Shown piece by piece: positions 8,384-17,379 of a DNA stretch of 64,000 bases; position 1 is the stretch's first letter; every line of letters begins with the position of its first letter. The notes beneath the pieces were generated by a model. That model was not told the origin of the DNA and searched no databases. It saw nothing but the letters and a program-made list of their open reading frames with translations. Location of the stretch: positions 62,001-126,000 of the forward strand of contig JBFPJN010000002.1 of assembly GCA_040839025.1 (NCBI GenBank). Reading direction: 5' to 3'. The stretch comes from Alphaproteobacteria bacterium LSUCC0719. Its GTDB lineage: Bacteria > Pseudomonadota > Alphaproteobacteria > Puniceispirillales > Puniceispirillaceae. Position numbers and translations under genes: made by a program.

Positions 8384-11139
8384 CACATCCCTCTGGTTGA
8401 CTGGATGGCCGCCAGAACACGATGCGGCAGGGCTGGCAGCTGATCGATCCAGGCACCGGTGGCGTCGTGAATTGCGTTCAGTATGGCCGGCGCGGTCGGG
8501 ATCAGCACATGTTCACCAAGTCCCTTTGCCCCCATCGGGCCTACCGGATCGGGCTTTTCGATGAAAATGGTCTCGATGGTTGGCATGTCGCCACATGACG
8601 GGATCAGATAGTCATGCAGATTTTCGGTGCGCCCCGGGATATATTCCTCCATCAGCGCCATACCAAGCCCCTGGGCGATGCCACCTTCGATCTGGCCGGT
8701 GGCCAGCAACGGGTTGATCACCCGGCCAAGATCATGCGCCGCGGTGATATGCTTCACGCTGACCGTACCAAGCGCAAGATCGACTTCCAGTTCGACCACC
8801 TGCGCACCATAGCCATAGACGGCATAGGGTTCGCCCTGGCCATCGGCATCAAGCGGCACCGTTGGCGGGTCGTAGGTTTCCTCGGCGCGCAGCACATAGC
8901 CGAATTGATCAACCGGCAGGGTTGTCAGATCGATCCTCTGCCGGTCCGCCGCCCCCGTGATAACGATAGCGGCACCATCCAGACGGATCTCGCAGTCATC
9001 GTCCATATTGCTGTGACGCAGGATATCGGCGCGAAGCTGGCGACCGGCAAGTTCTGCCGCCTTGCCGGTGATGAAGGTCTGTCGCGAAGCCGATGTCTTG
9101 CCACAGTCGGGTGTGATCGCCGTGTCCGGCCCCACCAGTTCAAAATCGGCAAGCGGCATGCCGAGCGCATCGGCACAGATCTGGGTGATGACCGTATTCG
9201 ATCCCTGGCCAATATCGGTTGCCCCCTGATGCAGCCGCAACCTGCCTTCAGCGGTAATTCCAAGCCGGATCGTCGATGGATTTGGCAGCGCCGTGTTGCC
9301 GCAGCCATACCAGCACGAGGCAACGCCGACGCCGCGGCGACGGCTGCCACCATCGGCATTGAACGCGTCTGCCCGCGCCTGTGCCGCCTGCCAGGCCGGC
9401 GCCAGCGCATCGAGACATTCGGCAATGCCGACGCCGAACACCTGCTGGCCACAGACAGTGCGGTCCCCATCGCCAAGCGCATTCAGCCGCCGGAAGGCCA
9501 GCCTGTCGATATCCAGCTTGCGTGCCAGCCTGTCCATCAGCACTTCCTGAAGGATGGTCGCCTGCGGCACCCCAAATCCGCGAAAGGCACCGGCTGTCGG
9601 CCCGTTGGTATGAATGGCATGCGCCTCGGCAAGGTAATGCGGAACATTGTAGGGGCCTGATGCGTGGATCGGCACGCGCGTCGCCACGGTCGGCCCCCAG
9701 CTGGCATAGGCACCGGTGTTGAAGTCGCCCTCGAACACCATGCCGACAAGACGACCATCGCGGGTCGCGGCAAGCTGTCCACGCATCGCGGCAGGATGCC
9801 GCTTGGTGGTCGAAATCATCGATTCATGACGCGAATAGACCATACGGCAGGGGCGGCCCGTCTTCAGCACGGCAAGCCCAAGAAGCGGCTGCAAGGAAAC
9901 ATCGAGCTTGGTGCCAAACCCGCCCCCGGCAGCCGCCGGAATGATCCGCACCTTCTCGATCGGCAGTCCAAGCACCTTTGATGTGTCCTCCTGGTCCATC
10001 ACCGGTGCCTGTGTGCAGGCCGAAATGACAAGGACATCACCTTCCATCCAGGCACATCCGGCCTCGGGCTCGATCGGGGCATGCTCAACATAGGCTGTTT
10101 CGATGGCGGCGCTGACCTGCGCCTCGCCGCCGGCAAGCCCGTCTGCCCCGTCGCCACTCTTCACCCTGCCACTGATCAGCAGGTTGTCGGCGCGCGTTTC
10201 ATGAAGCCGTGCCATGCCGGGCCGGCTTGCCTCGGCCACCGTCAGTGCCGGATCGCGTTCCTGCCACCTGACCGGAAAATCAGCCAGATCGGCCCCGGCA
10301 AGTTCATCCGCATCACCAATGACCAGCGCCACAGCCTCGCCCCGGAATCTTGTGGTCGCCTCGGCCAGGGCGGGCTGGTCGGCAAAGGGGGGAATGACGC
10401 CATAGGCATTGACGCCGCGAATATCTGCCGCCGTCACGATGGCGGCAACAAAGGGCCGGTCCTGTTGCCACTGCGCCAGATCGCCAAAGCTGAAATCGGC
10501 AAAGAAATGCGGTGCCCGGATGGCCCGCACCAGAAGCGCATCCTGCGGCCAGAAGTCGGCCCCGAAGATCTCGGTGGCATTCACCTTGGCATGGCCATCA
10601 AGGCGCTGCACCGCGGCACCGACAGCCGACCCGGCACCGGGTGTCGGTCCAGCCGATCCCACAGCGCCGGCATCCATAATGGCATCGACAATCTTGGCAT
10701 AGCCGGTACAGCGACACAGGACACCACCAATGGCGTTTTCGACCTGCTGCCGGTCCGGCGACGGGGTTTCACGAAGCAAGGCTGTCGCTGCCATCATCAT
10801 GCCAGGCGTGCAGATGCCGCATTGCGCCGCGCCATGCCGCAGGAATGACTGCTGCAGGCCCGACAGCCCATTATCGGCGTCGGCCAGCGATTCCGCGGTT
10901 TCCACATGCCGTCCCTCTGCCTGTCCGGCCGGAACAAGACAGGCACAGACAGGTCGGCCATCAAGAAGAACCGTACAGGCACCGCAATCGCCTGCGTTGC
11001 ATCCGACCTTTGTGCCACGCAGCCCAACCTGTTCACGAAGCAGATCACTGAGCCGCATCGATGGCTGGCAGCGGACCCGCTTTGCTTCGCCATTCACCGT
11101 CAGACCAAGATCGATCCCCGTATCCGTGATGCCGTCCAT
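8383..11139 (-). CDS. Molybdenum hydroxylase: fused [2Fe-2S] and Mo-cofactor subunit
   Basis: A 918-aa xanthine dehydrogenase-family protein that joins the small Fe-S subunit and the large molybdopterin subunit in one chain. Residues 12-90 form a plant-type ferredoxin domain with C47, C52, C55 and C67; residues 100-160 hold the second cluster with C107, C110, C142 and C144. From about 180 on comes the aldehyde oxidase/xanthine dehydrogenase Mo domain, with a GAFRGFGVPQ motif and, near the C-terminus, MGAKGLGE, whose last Glu is the catalytic base. It would hydroxylate an N-heterocycle using water. The start at 11139 overlaps the FAD gene stop (TGATG) and follows GGAGG. Neighbours favour nicotinate; purines or other azaheterocycles are possible. 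Confidence 0.92.
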   Translation of the reverse strand: MDGITDTGIDLGLTVNGEAKRVRCQPSMRLSDLLREQVGLRGTKVGCNAGDCGACTVLLDGRPVCACLVPAGQAEGRHVETAESLADADNGLSGLQQSFLRHGAAQCGICTPGMMMAATALLRETPSPDRQQVENAIGGVLCRCTGYAKIVDAIMDAGAVGSAGPTPGAGSAVGAAVQRLDGHAKVNATEIFGADFWPQDALLVRAIRAPHFFADFSFGDLAQWQQDRPFVAAIVTAADIRGVNAYGVIPPFADQPALAEATTRFRGEAVALVIGDADELAGADLADFPVRWQERDPALTVAEASRPGMARLHETRADNLLISGRVKSGDGADGLAGGEAQVSAAIETAYVEHAPIEPEAGCAWMEGDVLVISACTQAPVMDQEDTSKVLGLPIEKVRIIPAAAGGGFGTKLDVSLQPLLGLAVLKTGRPCRMVYSRHESMISTTKRHPAAMRGQLAATRDGRLVGMVFEGDFNTGAYASWGPTVATRVPIHASGPYNVPHYLAEAHAIHTNGPTAGAFRGFGVPQATILQEVLMDRLARKLDIDRLAFRRLNALGDGDRTVCGQQVFGVGIAECLDALAPAWQAAQARADAFNADGGSRRRGVGVASCWYGCGNTALPNPSTIRLGITAEGRLRLHQGATDIGQGSNTVITQICADALGMPLADFELVGPDTAITPDCGKTSASRQTFITGKAAELAGRQLRADILRHSNMDDDCEIRLDGAAIVITGAADRQRIDLTTLPVDQFGYVLRAEETYDPPTVPLDADGQGEPYAVYGYGAQVVELEVDLALGTVSVKHITAAHDLGRVINPLLATGQIEGGIAQGLGMALMEEYIPGRTENLHDYLIPSCGDMPTIETIFIEKPDPVGPMGAKGLGEHVLIPTAPAILNAIHDATGAWIDQLPALPHRVLAAIQSTRGM

Positions 11140-11984
11140 CACGCCGCCTCCGCACAAAGTGATCCAATGGTCCGCCAGGCAATCTCGGCGGCCGCCTGCC
11201 GCCGATAGCCAGCCGATGCGCGCACATCATCAATCGGTGCCAGTGCATCGGAAATCATCTGCATGGCCTGGCTGGCAAGCTGGTCGATCTCGGCAGGCCG
11301 GCACCCGACAAGAAGGGATTCCAGCCTGTCATGCCGCTGTGCCACCGGCGCGCAGGCCCCAACCGACAGCGCGGCATCGGTGATGCGCCCGTCTTCAAAC
11401 GTCAATCTCGCGGCAACCATGGCAATGGAAATCACCAGATAGCGCCGCGCGCCAAGCTTGGCAAAGCCCGACAGGCCGGTCTCGGCATGCGACGGCACAT
11501 GGATCGCGACAAGAAGTTCATCAGGCCGCAACGCCGTCCGGCGCGGTCCGGTCAAAAATTCAGAAAGTGGCAGGCGGCGGCTGCCGGAGACCGACGCAAG
11601 CTCGACCTCGGCATCAAGCGCCATCAGACAGGGCACGCTGTCGGCCGCCGGCGACGCCGTACACAGGTTCCCGCCGATGGTGCCACTGACCTGAATCTGT
11701 ACCGCACCGATTTCACGCGCAGCCTGTTTCAACATGCGGTAGGAGGCCGGAAGCTCGGCCTGCAGAACATCATCCCAGGTCGTCGCCGCACCAAAACGAC
11801 GCCAGCCATCCGTGCGCGTAATGCCACGAAGATCATCCAGAGCGGTGATGTCGAGAAGCGGGCCGGACAGTGACGGCGCCTGCGTTGTCGGATAGATATC
11901 GGTGCAGCCGGCCATAACCAGCGGCCGCTCGGTCGCCAGCCATTGCAATGCGTCTTCGAGAAGATGAGGCCGCAGATACGTCAT
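11139..11984 (-). CDS. FAD-binding subunit of the molybdenum hydroxylase
   Basis: A 281-aa CoxM/XdhB-type flavoprotein subunit that passes electrons from the Fe-S clusters to the acceptor. It starts with MTYLRPHLLEDALQWLA at 11984. FAD motifs are visible as VMAGCTDIYP near residue 22 and SGTIGGNLCTASPAADS near 110, followed by a CO_deh_flav_C-type C-terminal half. It is the first gene of the minus-strand catabolic operon. Its 129-bp upstream region is shared with the divergent MarR gene and contains a predicted operator, so the regulator likely controls both. Confidence 0.92.
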   Translation of the reverse strand: MTYLRPHLLEDALQWLATERPLVMAGCTDIYPTTQAPSLSGPLLDITALDDLRGITRTDGWRRFGAATTWDDVLQAELPASYRMLKQAAREIGAVQIQVSGTIGGNLCTASPAADSVPCLMALDAEVELASVSGSRRLPLSEFLTGPRRTALRPDELLVAIHVPSHAETGLSGFAKLGARRYLVISIAMVAARLTFEDGRITDAALSVGACAPVAQRHDRLESLLVGCRPAEIDQLASQAMQMISDALAPIDDVRASAGYRRQAAAEIAWRTIGSLCAEAA

Positions 11985-12004
11985 GGGTTCGCGGTTGAAT
12001 TCAT

Positions 12005-12033
12005 TGTCAATTTCGTTTGTGTACCAATAGACT
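12005..12033 (+). promoter_or_regulatory. Predicted marR promoter with operator in its spacer
   Basis: A -35-like TTGTCA (12005-12010) and a -10-like TAGACT (12028-12033) are 17 bp apart. The inverted motif TTTGTGTACCAA (12016-12027; arms TTTGT and ACCAA) fills the spacer exactly. Close copies of this motif stand before hyuA and fpr. A second inverted repeat, TGTCA-AC-TGACA, is at 12054-12065. A protein bound here should block marR transcription and could affect the divergent operon. Pattern-based; not tested. Confidence 0.55.
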
Positions 12034-12112
12034 GTGCATGGGCACAAATGTAGTGTCAACTGACAAAGAGATGACAGGGATGCCATGTGGTCGCATGGCT
12101 GGAGGGCCTCTG

Positions 12113-12532
12113 ATGACAGCGCGGGACACATATCTTCTGGAGCGACAGGTCGGCTTTATGATGCGGCGCGCAATGCAGCGCCACATTGCCATTTTCTCGT
12201 CGCTGATCCCGGACATGACACCGACGCAATTCGCCGCCCTGGCAAAATTGTGCGAGCTTGGCCAGACATCGCAGAATGAGCTGGGTCGCCTGACCTCGAT
12301 GGACGTGGCCACGATCAAGGGCGTGGTCGACAGATTGCGCGCACGCGGCCTTGTTCAGGCCGCGCCGCTTGTCGGCGACCGCAGGCGTTTGCTGCTGACG
12401 CCAACCGATGAAGGCCGGACACTCTATGCCGAACTTGTCGGCAGGGCGGCAGAGGTCACGCGCCAGACACTGGCACCGCTCGACGGTCAGGAACGCGACC
12501 AGCTGGTCAAGCTTCTTGAACGGCTTATCTGA
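12113..12532 (+). CDS. MarR-family transcriptional regulator
   Basis: A 139-aa winged-helix regulator of normal MarR length. The start at 12113 follows a GGAGG (12101-12105) at good spacing. After an N-terminal dimerisation helix (YLLERQVGFMMRRAMQRH) comes the DNA-binding core LTPTQFAALAKLCELGQTSQ-type helix pair, the recognition helix in DVATIKGVVDRL, and the wing with GDRRRLLLTPTDEG. It is transcribed away from the molybdenum hydroxylase operon, the usual layout for MarR regulators that sense the substrate of an adjacent catabolic operon. It is the natural candidate to bind the TTTGTGTAC motif found at its own promoter and at two more sites in this window. Confidence 0.92.
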   Translation: MTARDTYLLERQVGFMMRRAMQRHIAIFSSLIPDMTPTQFAALAKLCELGQTSQNELGRLTSMDVATIKGVVDRLRARGLVQAAPLVGDRRRLLLTPTDEGRTLYAELVGRAAEVTRQTLAPLDGQERDQLVKLLERLI

Positions 12533-12574
12533 CCTGCAGGCGACTGTCTGTCTGACTGGTATGTGGCTAGCGCC

Positions 12575-13270
12575 TTACACCCCGATAAAGCGATGCAGAA
12601 GATCCGGACTGGACTTCAGATCACCGGCATCAATGGCCGGATGACTGCGGCCATTTTCCAGAAACACGACCCTGTTGGCGATTGACAGCACGGCATCAAC
12701 CCGCTGTTCGACCAGCAGGATCGCCACCCCCCGGTCGCGCAATGCGGTTACCGCCTGCCTGATCTGCTCGATCATCGAGGGTTGCAGGCCTTCGGTCGGC
12801 TCGTCCAGCAGCAGCACCGACGGTTCGATGCACAACGCCCGTCCGGTGGCGAGCATCTGCTGTTCCCCCCCGGACAGCGTATCGGCACGCTGGTTCAGCC
12901 TTTCGGCCAGACGCGGAAACATCTCAAGCACCCGGTCACGCGTCTCGCGACCCTTGCCACGCACCATCAGGCCGATTTCCAGATTTTCGGCAACGGTCAG
13001 TTCGGAAAACAGCCGCCGCCCCTGCGGGATATACCCGATGCCATGGCGCGGCACCTCGTTGGCCGGCAGACGCGACACCTCGACACCGTCACAGGTGACG
13101 GCCCCGGACCGGGCCGGCAACAAGCCCATGATTGTCTTCAGACAGGTTGTCTTGCCAGCCCCGTTACGCCCCAGCAGGCAGACGATTTCACCGCCCTGCA
13201 CAGTGAAGGACACATCATGAAGCACCCTGATGTCACCATATCCGGACGACAGTTTATCAACAGTCAGCAT
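12575..13270 (-). CDS. livF: LIV-type ABC transporter ATP-binding protein LivF
   Basis: A 231-aa ATPase of the branched-chain amino acid (HAAT) family. Walker A GRNGAGKTT is near residue 34, the signature LSGGEQQM near 136 and Walker B VLLLDEPTEGLQP near 156. It is the distal gene of a five-gene minus-strand importer and directly abuts livG (sharing the base at 13270). HAAT systems import not only leucine-type amino acids but also urea, amides and aromatic acids; the neighbouring heterocycle genes make such a ligand plausible. Confidence 0.93.
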   Translation of the reverse strand: MLTVDKLSSGYGDIRVLHDVSFTVQGGEIVCLLGRNGAGKTTCLKTIMGLLPARSGAVTCDGVEVSRLPANEVPRHGIGYIPQGRRLFSELTVAENLEIGLMVRGKGRETRDRVLEMFPRLAERLNQRADTLSGGEQQMLATGRALCIEPSVLLLDEPTEGLQPSMIEQIRQAVTALRDRGVAILLVEQRVDAVLSIANRVVFLENGRSHPAIDAGDLKSSPDLLHRFIGV

Positions 13271-13983
13271 CAGCCTGTCCCAAGATAGGCGGCCTGGACC
13301 GCCGCGTTGTTTCTGATTTCGGACGGTGTTCCATTGGCCAGAACAGCCCCGAAATTGAGTACGGTTATGGCGTCGGCGGTCTGCATGACGACATTGATGT
13401 TATGCTCGATCAGCAGCACCGTCATATCGCCGGCAAGCCCCCTGATCAACGCCACAAAATCAGCGATCTCTCTGTCAGCCAGACCTTGTGTCGGCTCATC
13501 CAGAATCAACAGCCGTGGCTGTTGGCTGAGCCCCATGGCGATCTCCAGCAACCGCTGGTGACCATAGCTGAGATCGCCGGCAAGCTGGTCGGCCCGGTCG
13601 GCAATGCCGACACGCTCCAGCGCTTCGGTTACCTGCCTGTTTGTTGCGGCCGTGTCGTCACCGGTCCGCCAGCGCAGCGCCAGCGCGACATTCTCGGCAA
13701 CCGGCAGCCGGCTGAATACCGAGGTGATCTGGAACGTATAGGCCATGCCGGCCCGGATCCGCCGGTGCGCCGGCAGCGACGTGATGTCCTGACCGGCAAA
13801 ACTGACCGTGCCTGCGCTTGCCGGGATCCGGCCAGACAGCATGCCGACAAAGGTTGTCTTGCCAGCCCCGTTGGGACCAATCAGGGCGCGCACCTCGCCG
13901 GCAGGAAGGTCGAAATCGACATTGTCGACCGCCTTCAGGCCACCGAAATTACGACTCAGGCCACGTGCGGACAACAGCGTCAT
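13270..13983 (-). CDS. livG: LIV-type ABC transporter ATP-binding protein LivG
   Basis: A 237-aa ATPase. Walker A GPNGAGKTT is near residue 37, the signature in DLSYGHQRLLEIA near 138, and Walker B LLILDEPTQGL near 158, with the LivG-type C-terminus lacking any extra domain. The start at 13983 lies in an ATGA overlap with the end of livM, so translation is coupled. It pairs with LivF to power the importer at the inner membrane. Confidence 0.93.
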   Translation of the reverse strand: MTLLSARGLSRNFGGLKAVDNVDFDLPAGEVRALIGPNGAGKTTFVGMLSGRIPASAGTVSFAGQDITSLPAHRRIRAGMAYTFQITSVFSRLPVAENVALALRWRTGDDTAATNRQVTEALERVGIADRADQLAGDLSYGHQRLLEIAMGLSQQPRLLILDEPTQGLADREIADFVALIRGLAGDMTVLLIEHNINVVMQTADAITVLNFGAVLANGTPSEIRNNAAVQAAYLGTG

Positions 13984-14939
13984 GGCAGCCACCTCAAGGC
14001 ACGGCGGCGCAGCTCGCCGACAAGCCCCTGCGGCGCAAACAATGTCAGCAGCACCAGCGCAAAACCGGCGATCAGCATATAGGCCGTTGTCAGCTCGCTC
14101 GACAGATCGATCAGATAGAACATGAACAGGGTGCCGACAAACGGGCCCAGGATTGTCCCGGCGCCGCCAAGCAGCACCCACAAAAGCGGGAAGATCGAAT
14201 ATTGAACCGACGCAAAGGTTGCGCCGGCATACCCGAACAGCAAGCCATATGCCGCCCCGGCGGCGGCGGACATGGTGCCCGACAGCACAACCGCGGCCAG
14301 CTTGTGACGGTGAATGTCATAGCCAAGCATCCGCGTTCGTTCCTCATTCTCGCGGATCGCCACAAGAACCCTGCCAAAGCCGGCCTGCACCACCCGAAGC
14401 GAGATCACAACACAGATCGCGAACAGGATCAGCGCGGCGAAATAGCGATTGGTGGGATCGGAAAGGTTGAAACCGGCAAGCTGACGAACCGTTTGCTGGA
14501 TTACAAATCCCTCGTCGCCCCGCGTATATTCGCCAAAATAGAGTGCCGCAAGATAGCCTGCCTGGGCGAACATCAGGGTGACGATCATAAAGGCGACCCC
14601 GGCAGTTCGAAGCGCCAGCAGCCCGATCGCAAGCGATACCGCGAACCCTGCTGCAAGACCGGCAAGCAATGCCGGACCGGCGGCCCAGCCAAGATGCTGG
14701 ATGGTCAGCGACATGCCGTACATGCCAGCGGCAAAGAATAGCGCATGACCAAGGCTGAGAAGGCCCGTATAGCCGAACAGGATATTGTATCCCATCGCAT
14801 AACAGGCAAGAACCATCACCCGTGCCAGATTGCCGTGGTGATAGGCCGGCAGAACAAACTGCAGCGCGAACAGGAGGATGATCACGCCAATATGCAGCGT
14901 CCAGGATTTGCGAAGGTCACTGGCAAGCATAATGTTCAC
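13980..14939 (-). CDS. livM: LIV-type ABC transporter permease LivM
   Basis: A 319-aa polytopic permease with about eight to nine hydrophobic segments and the family block around GYNILFGYTGLLSLGHALFF near residue 65. The GTG at 14939 overlaps the livH stop (GTGA); an ATG three codons later at 14930 is the alternative start. It forms the membrane channel with LivH. Confidence 0.91.
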   Translation of the reverse strand: MNIMLASDLRKSWTLHIGVIILLFALQFVLPAYHHGNLARVMVLACYAMGYNILFGYTGLLSLGHALFFAAGMYGMSLTIQHLGWAAGPALLAGLAAGFAVSLAIGLLALRTAGVAFMIVTLMFAQAGYLAALYFGEYTRGDEGFVIQQTVRQLAGFNLSDPTNRYFAALILFAICVVISLRVVQAGFGRVLVAIRENEERTRMLGYDIHRHKLAAVVLSGTMSAAAGAAYGLLFGYAGATFASVQYSIFPLLWVLLGGAGTILGPFVGTLFMFYLIDLSSELTTAYMLIAGFALVLLTLFAPQGLVGELRRRALRWLP

Positions 14940-15862
14940 AGACCCGGCCTCCCGAACAGACCCTGCGGGCGGAAGATCAGCACAAAGGCAACCCCCAGCG
15001 TGGCAATGATCTTTGCCAGCGTCGGCGTGAAGAAGACCGAGATCATGCCATCACTGATGCCGATCAGCAGTGCCGCGACAACCGTGCCGGGAAGACTGCC
15101 AAGCCCCCCGATGATGACGACAATGAAGGACAGCAGCAGCGGATCGTGACCCATCAGATAATGCGCCTGCTGGATGGGCACGATCAGCACGCCCGCCAGC
15201 GCCGCAAGCCCCGCGCCAAGCCCGAATACGGCGGCGTAGACACGGTCAACCGGAATCGCAAAGGCCTTTGCCGTTTCACTGTCGAGCTGGGTGGCCCGCA
15301 TGACAAGGCCGATACGGGTCCGGGTCATCAGCAGCCAGATCGCCCCCAGCAGCAATATCGCCGCGCCAATCACGGCAAGCTTGTAGCTGGTAGTGCCAAG
15401 ACCCCACGGCCAGTAAAGCGACAGGCCGCCTTCGGTCCATTCGACAAACGGGATCGACAGCCGGTGATTGAACGGTGCCTCGACCGGGCGGGCATCGGGG
15501 CCATAGGTCATCAGCGTAATCTGCTGGATGATGTAGAGAAGGCCAATGGTGGCAACAATTGTGCGTTCGGGATCATAGCCGACCCGTTTCAGCACCAGCC
15601 TGTCGGCCAGGGTGGCAAGCAAGGCCGTTGCCGGCGGCGCCAGCAACAGCGCGGCAAGGAAATTGACGGCCGGATGCGCGTCGACGGCGCTGGCGATCAT
15701 CCAGGCAAGCACCGCGCCAACCATGAAGAATTCGCCATGCGCCACATTCACCACGCGCATCACACCGAACACCAGCGACAGGCCAAGCGCCATCAGCGAC
15801 AGCACGGCGGCTGTGACAAGCCCCTCTAGAAGGCCAAGTATCAGATAAGGACCAAGTTCCAT
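14936..15862 (-). CDS. livH: LIV-type ABC transporter permease LivH
   Basis: A 308-aa permease starting MELGPYLILGLLEGLV, with the family-typical GLSLVFGVMRVVNVAHGEFFMVGA near residue 27 and a C-terminal block FGLGAGLAALAGVLI. About eight membrane segments are visible. It follows the binding-protein gene after 86 bp that contain a perfect 12-bp hairpin, so it may be expressed at a lower level than the binding protein. Confidence 0.92.
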   Translation of the reverse strand: MELGPYLILGLLEGLVTAAVLSLMALGLSLVFGVMRVVNVAHGEFFMVGAVLAWMIASAVDAHPAVNFLAALLLAPPATALLATLADRLVLKRVGYDPERTIVATIGLLYIIQQITLMTYGPDARPVEAPFNHRLSIPFVEWTEGGLSLYWPWGLGTTSYKLAVIGAAILLLGAIWLLMTRTRIGLVMRATQLDSETAKAFAIPVDRVYAAVFGLGAGLAALAGVLIVPIQQAHYLMGHDPLLLSFIVVIIGGLGSLPGTVVAALLIGISDGMISVFFTPTLAKIIATLGVAFVLIFRPQGLFGRPGL

Positions 15863-15912
15863 GAGTTGTGGCGAATGCCACTCCCCCTCAACAAACCGGA
15901 ATAAATGAAACA

Positions 15913-15942
15913 GGCGTGGCTGGCATCACAGCCAGCCACGCC
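15913..15942 (-). terminator. Intra-operon hairpin between binding protein and livH
   Basis: A perfect 12-bp stem (GGCGTGGCTGGC with GCCAGCCACGCC) closes on a 6-nt loop directly after the binding-protein stop. On the minus strand it is followed by a moderately T-rich CTGTTTCATTTAT. It can act as a partial terminator or as a 3' stabiliser that raises binding-protein mRNA over the permeases. Confidence 0.75.
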
Positions 15943-15948
15943 CGAAGA

Positions 15949-17271
15949 TCAGAAGGACTGCTTGGTGTAGTCCACCTCGTCAGGATAGTAGGTATCCTCG
16001 ATCGACGTTGTATGGGCGAGGTTGAGCCTGCCACTCTCGACCTTCGTGATGTACTGGTGGCCAAAGGTCTGGTGCGTCTTGCCGTTGAATTCCTTGGCCC
16101 CCTGCGGATGCGCATAGGAATGTGGCATCGACGTCATCGACTCGACAGCCTCGATCAGCTTGGCACGGTCACCGGCACCGGCATAACCGGATGCCTCCAT
16201 CCCGGCCTTGACGATATGCAGCGTCTCCCAGCAGCCGAACATGTGGGCGTAGGTCGCGACATCCTTTGGATCGGATACAGACGCGCCATTGGCATCGACA
16301 CCAACCGCCTTGCGATAGGCCTTGTCATAATCCGACTGGTTGGCCTGTGCGTAGCGCGGATTGCCTTCCCAGAAATAGGTCCCTTCAAGGAATTCCAGAC
16401 CCGGGCTGGCAAGGTCGACCGCCTCGAGCGAGTCGATGAAGCCGAAAATCTCGGGACGCGAATTGCCGAAGAATTCACCCATTTCCTTGACGAAGGTCAG
16501 AACCGCGGGCCCAACCATCACGTGATAGATCACATCGGTATTGCGCGGAATCTTCGGAAAATATTTGGTGAAGGACGTCTCTGTCGGCGGGATCGCGATC
16601 TTGGCGACAACCTCGCCACCCTGCGCCTCGACAGCGGCCGAGAAGTAATCGCGATGATCATGCCCGAATGCGAAATCCGGATAGATCATGGTGACCTTCT
16701 TGCCAAGCGAGCTGGTGACGAACGGCGCCATCGCCTGGACCTGGCTTTTCACGTCGGTAATGCCGGGCTGAAGCGTATAGCGGTTCAGCATGCCGCTGGC
16801 GACATGATGTCCTTCCGACACAACGAAATAGGGGATTTTCAGCTCGCCGGCGCGCGGTGCGGAACCGATCACGACATGGCTGAACAATGTGCCAAAGGCG
16901 ATATCACACCCATGCTGTGTGGCCATCTTCTCGACCACCTCGGCACCACGCTTGGGGTCGGTGCCATCATCCTCGGCAACAATCTCGACAGGACGGCCAT
17001 TGATGCCACCTTCGTCATTGATCTTGGCGACCGCGGCCTTGGTTGTGCGGTCATACCAGCGGCCATAGGCGGCGCCGATGCCGGTGCGGTGTACCTGGAA
17101 GCCGATCTTGATCGGCTCGGAACTCTGAACCTGTCCGTACCGACCGAACAGCGGCATGCTGCTGGCAGCGGCGGCGAGTGCCGATGTCGCGGCAAGCGTC
17201 TTCAGAGCTTTACGACGATCCGGCGATTTCACCGAATTGTCGGCAGCAGGTTTTTCAATTGATTTGGTCAT
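15949..17271 (-). CDS. LIV-type (HAAT) ABC transporter substrate-binding protein
   Basis: A 440-aa periplasmic-binding protein of the Peripla_BP_6 family. The start at 17271 has GGGAGG upstream. The N-terminus holds a Tat-like signal, DRRKALKTLAATSALAAAASS, so export may be in the folded state. The mature part begins PIKIGFQVHRTGIGAAYG and continues with EIVAEDDGTDPKRGAEVVEKM, the family hallmark. It heads the livHMGF genes; the polytopic membrane protein gene lies 109 bp upstream on the same strand, so all six may read from the hyuA-divergent promoter. Ligand unknown; amides, urea derivatives and aromatic acids are known for relatives. Confidence 0.9.
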   Translation of the reverse strand: MTKSIEKPAADNSVKSPDRRKALKTLAATSALAAAASSMPLFGRYGQVQSSEPIKIGFQVHRTGIGAAYGRWYDRTTKAAVAKINDEGGINGRPVEIVAEDDGTDPKRGAEVVEKMATQHGCDIAFGTLFSHVVIGSAPRAGELKIPYFVVSEGHHVASGMLNRYTLQPGITDVKSQVQAMAPFVTSSLGKKVTMIYPDFAFGHDHRDYFSAAVEAQGGEVVAKIAIPPTETSFTKYFPKIPRNTDVIYHVMVGPAVLTFVKEMGEFFGNSRPEIFGFIDSLEAVDLASPGLEFLEGTYFWEGNPRYAQANQSDYDKAYRKAVGVDANGASVSDPKDVATYAHMFGCWETLHIVKAGMEASGYAGAGDRAKLIEAVESMTSMPHSYAHPQGAKEFNGKTHQTFGHQYITKVESGRLNLAHTTSIEDTYYPDEVDYTKQSF

Positions 17272-17379
17272 GGCTACCTCCCTTGCAATATATGTGGACT
17301 CCCGGCTTGGATGCCGGTTGTGTTTCGTTGTCCCACGATGAAGATTGTGGGCACGCAAACGAGTTGTCCAGATAAAATT

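Noticed and set aside
15868-17262. 464-codon open frame opposite the LIV binding-protein gene
   Set aside because: It is the shadow of a gene with a clear signal peptide, Shine-Dalgarno sequence and family motifs.
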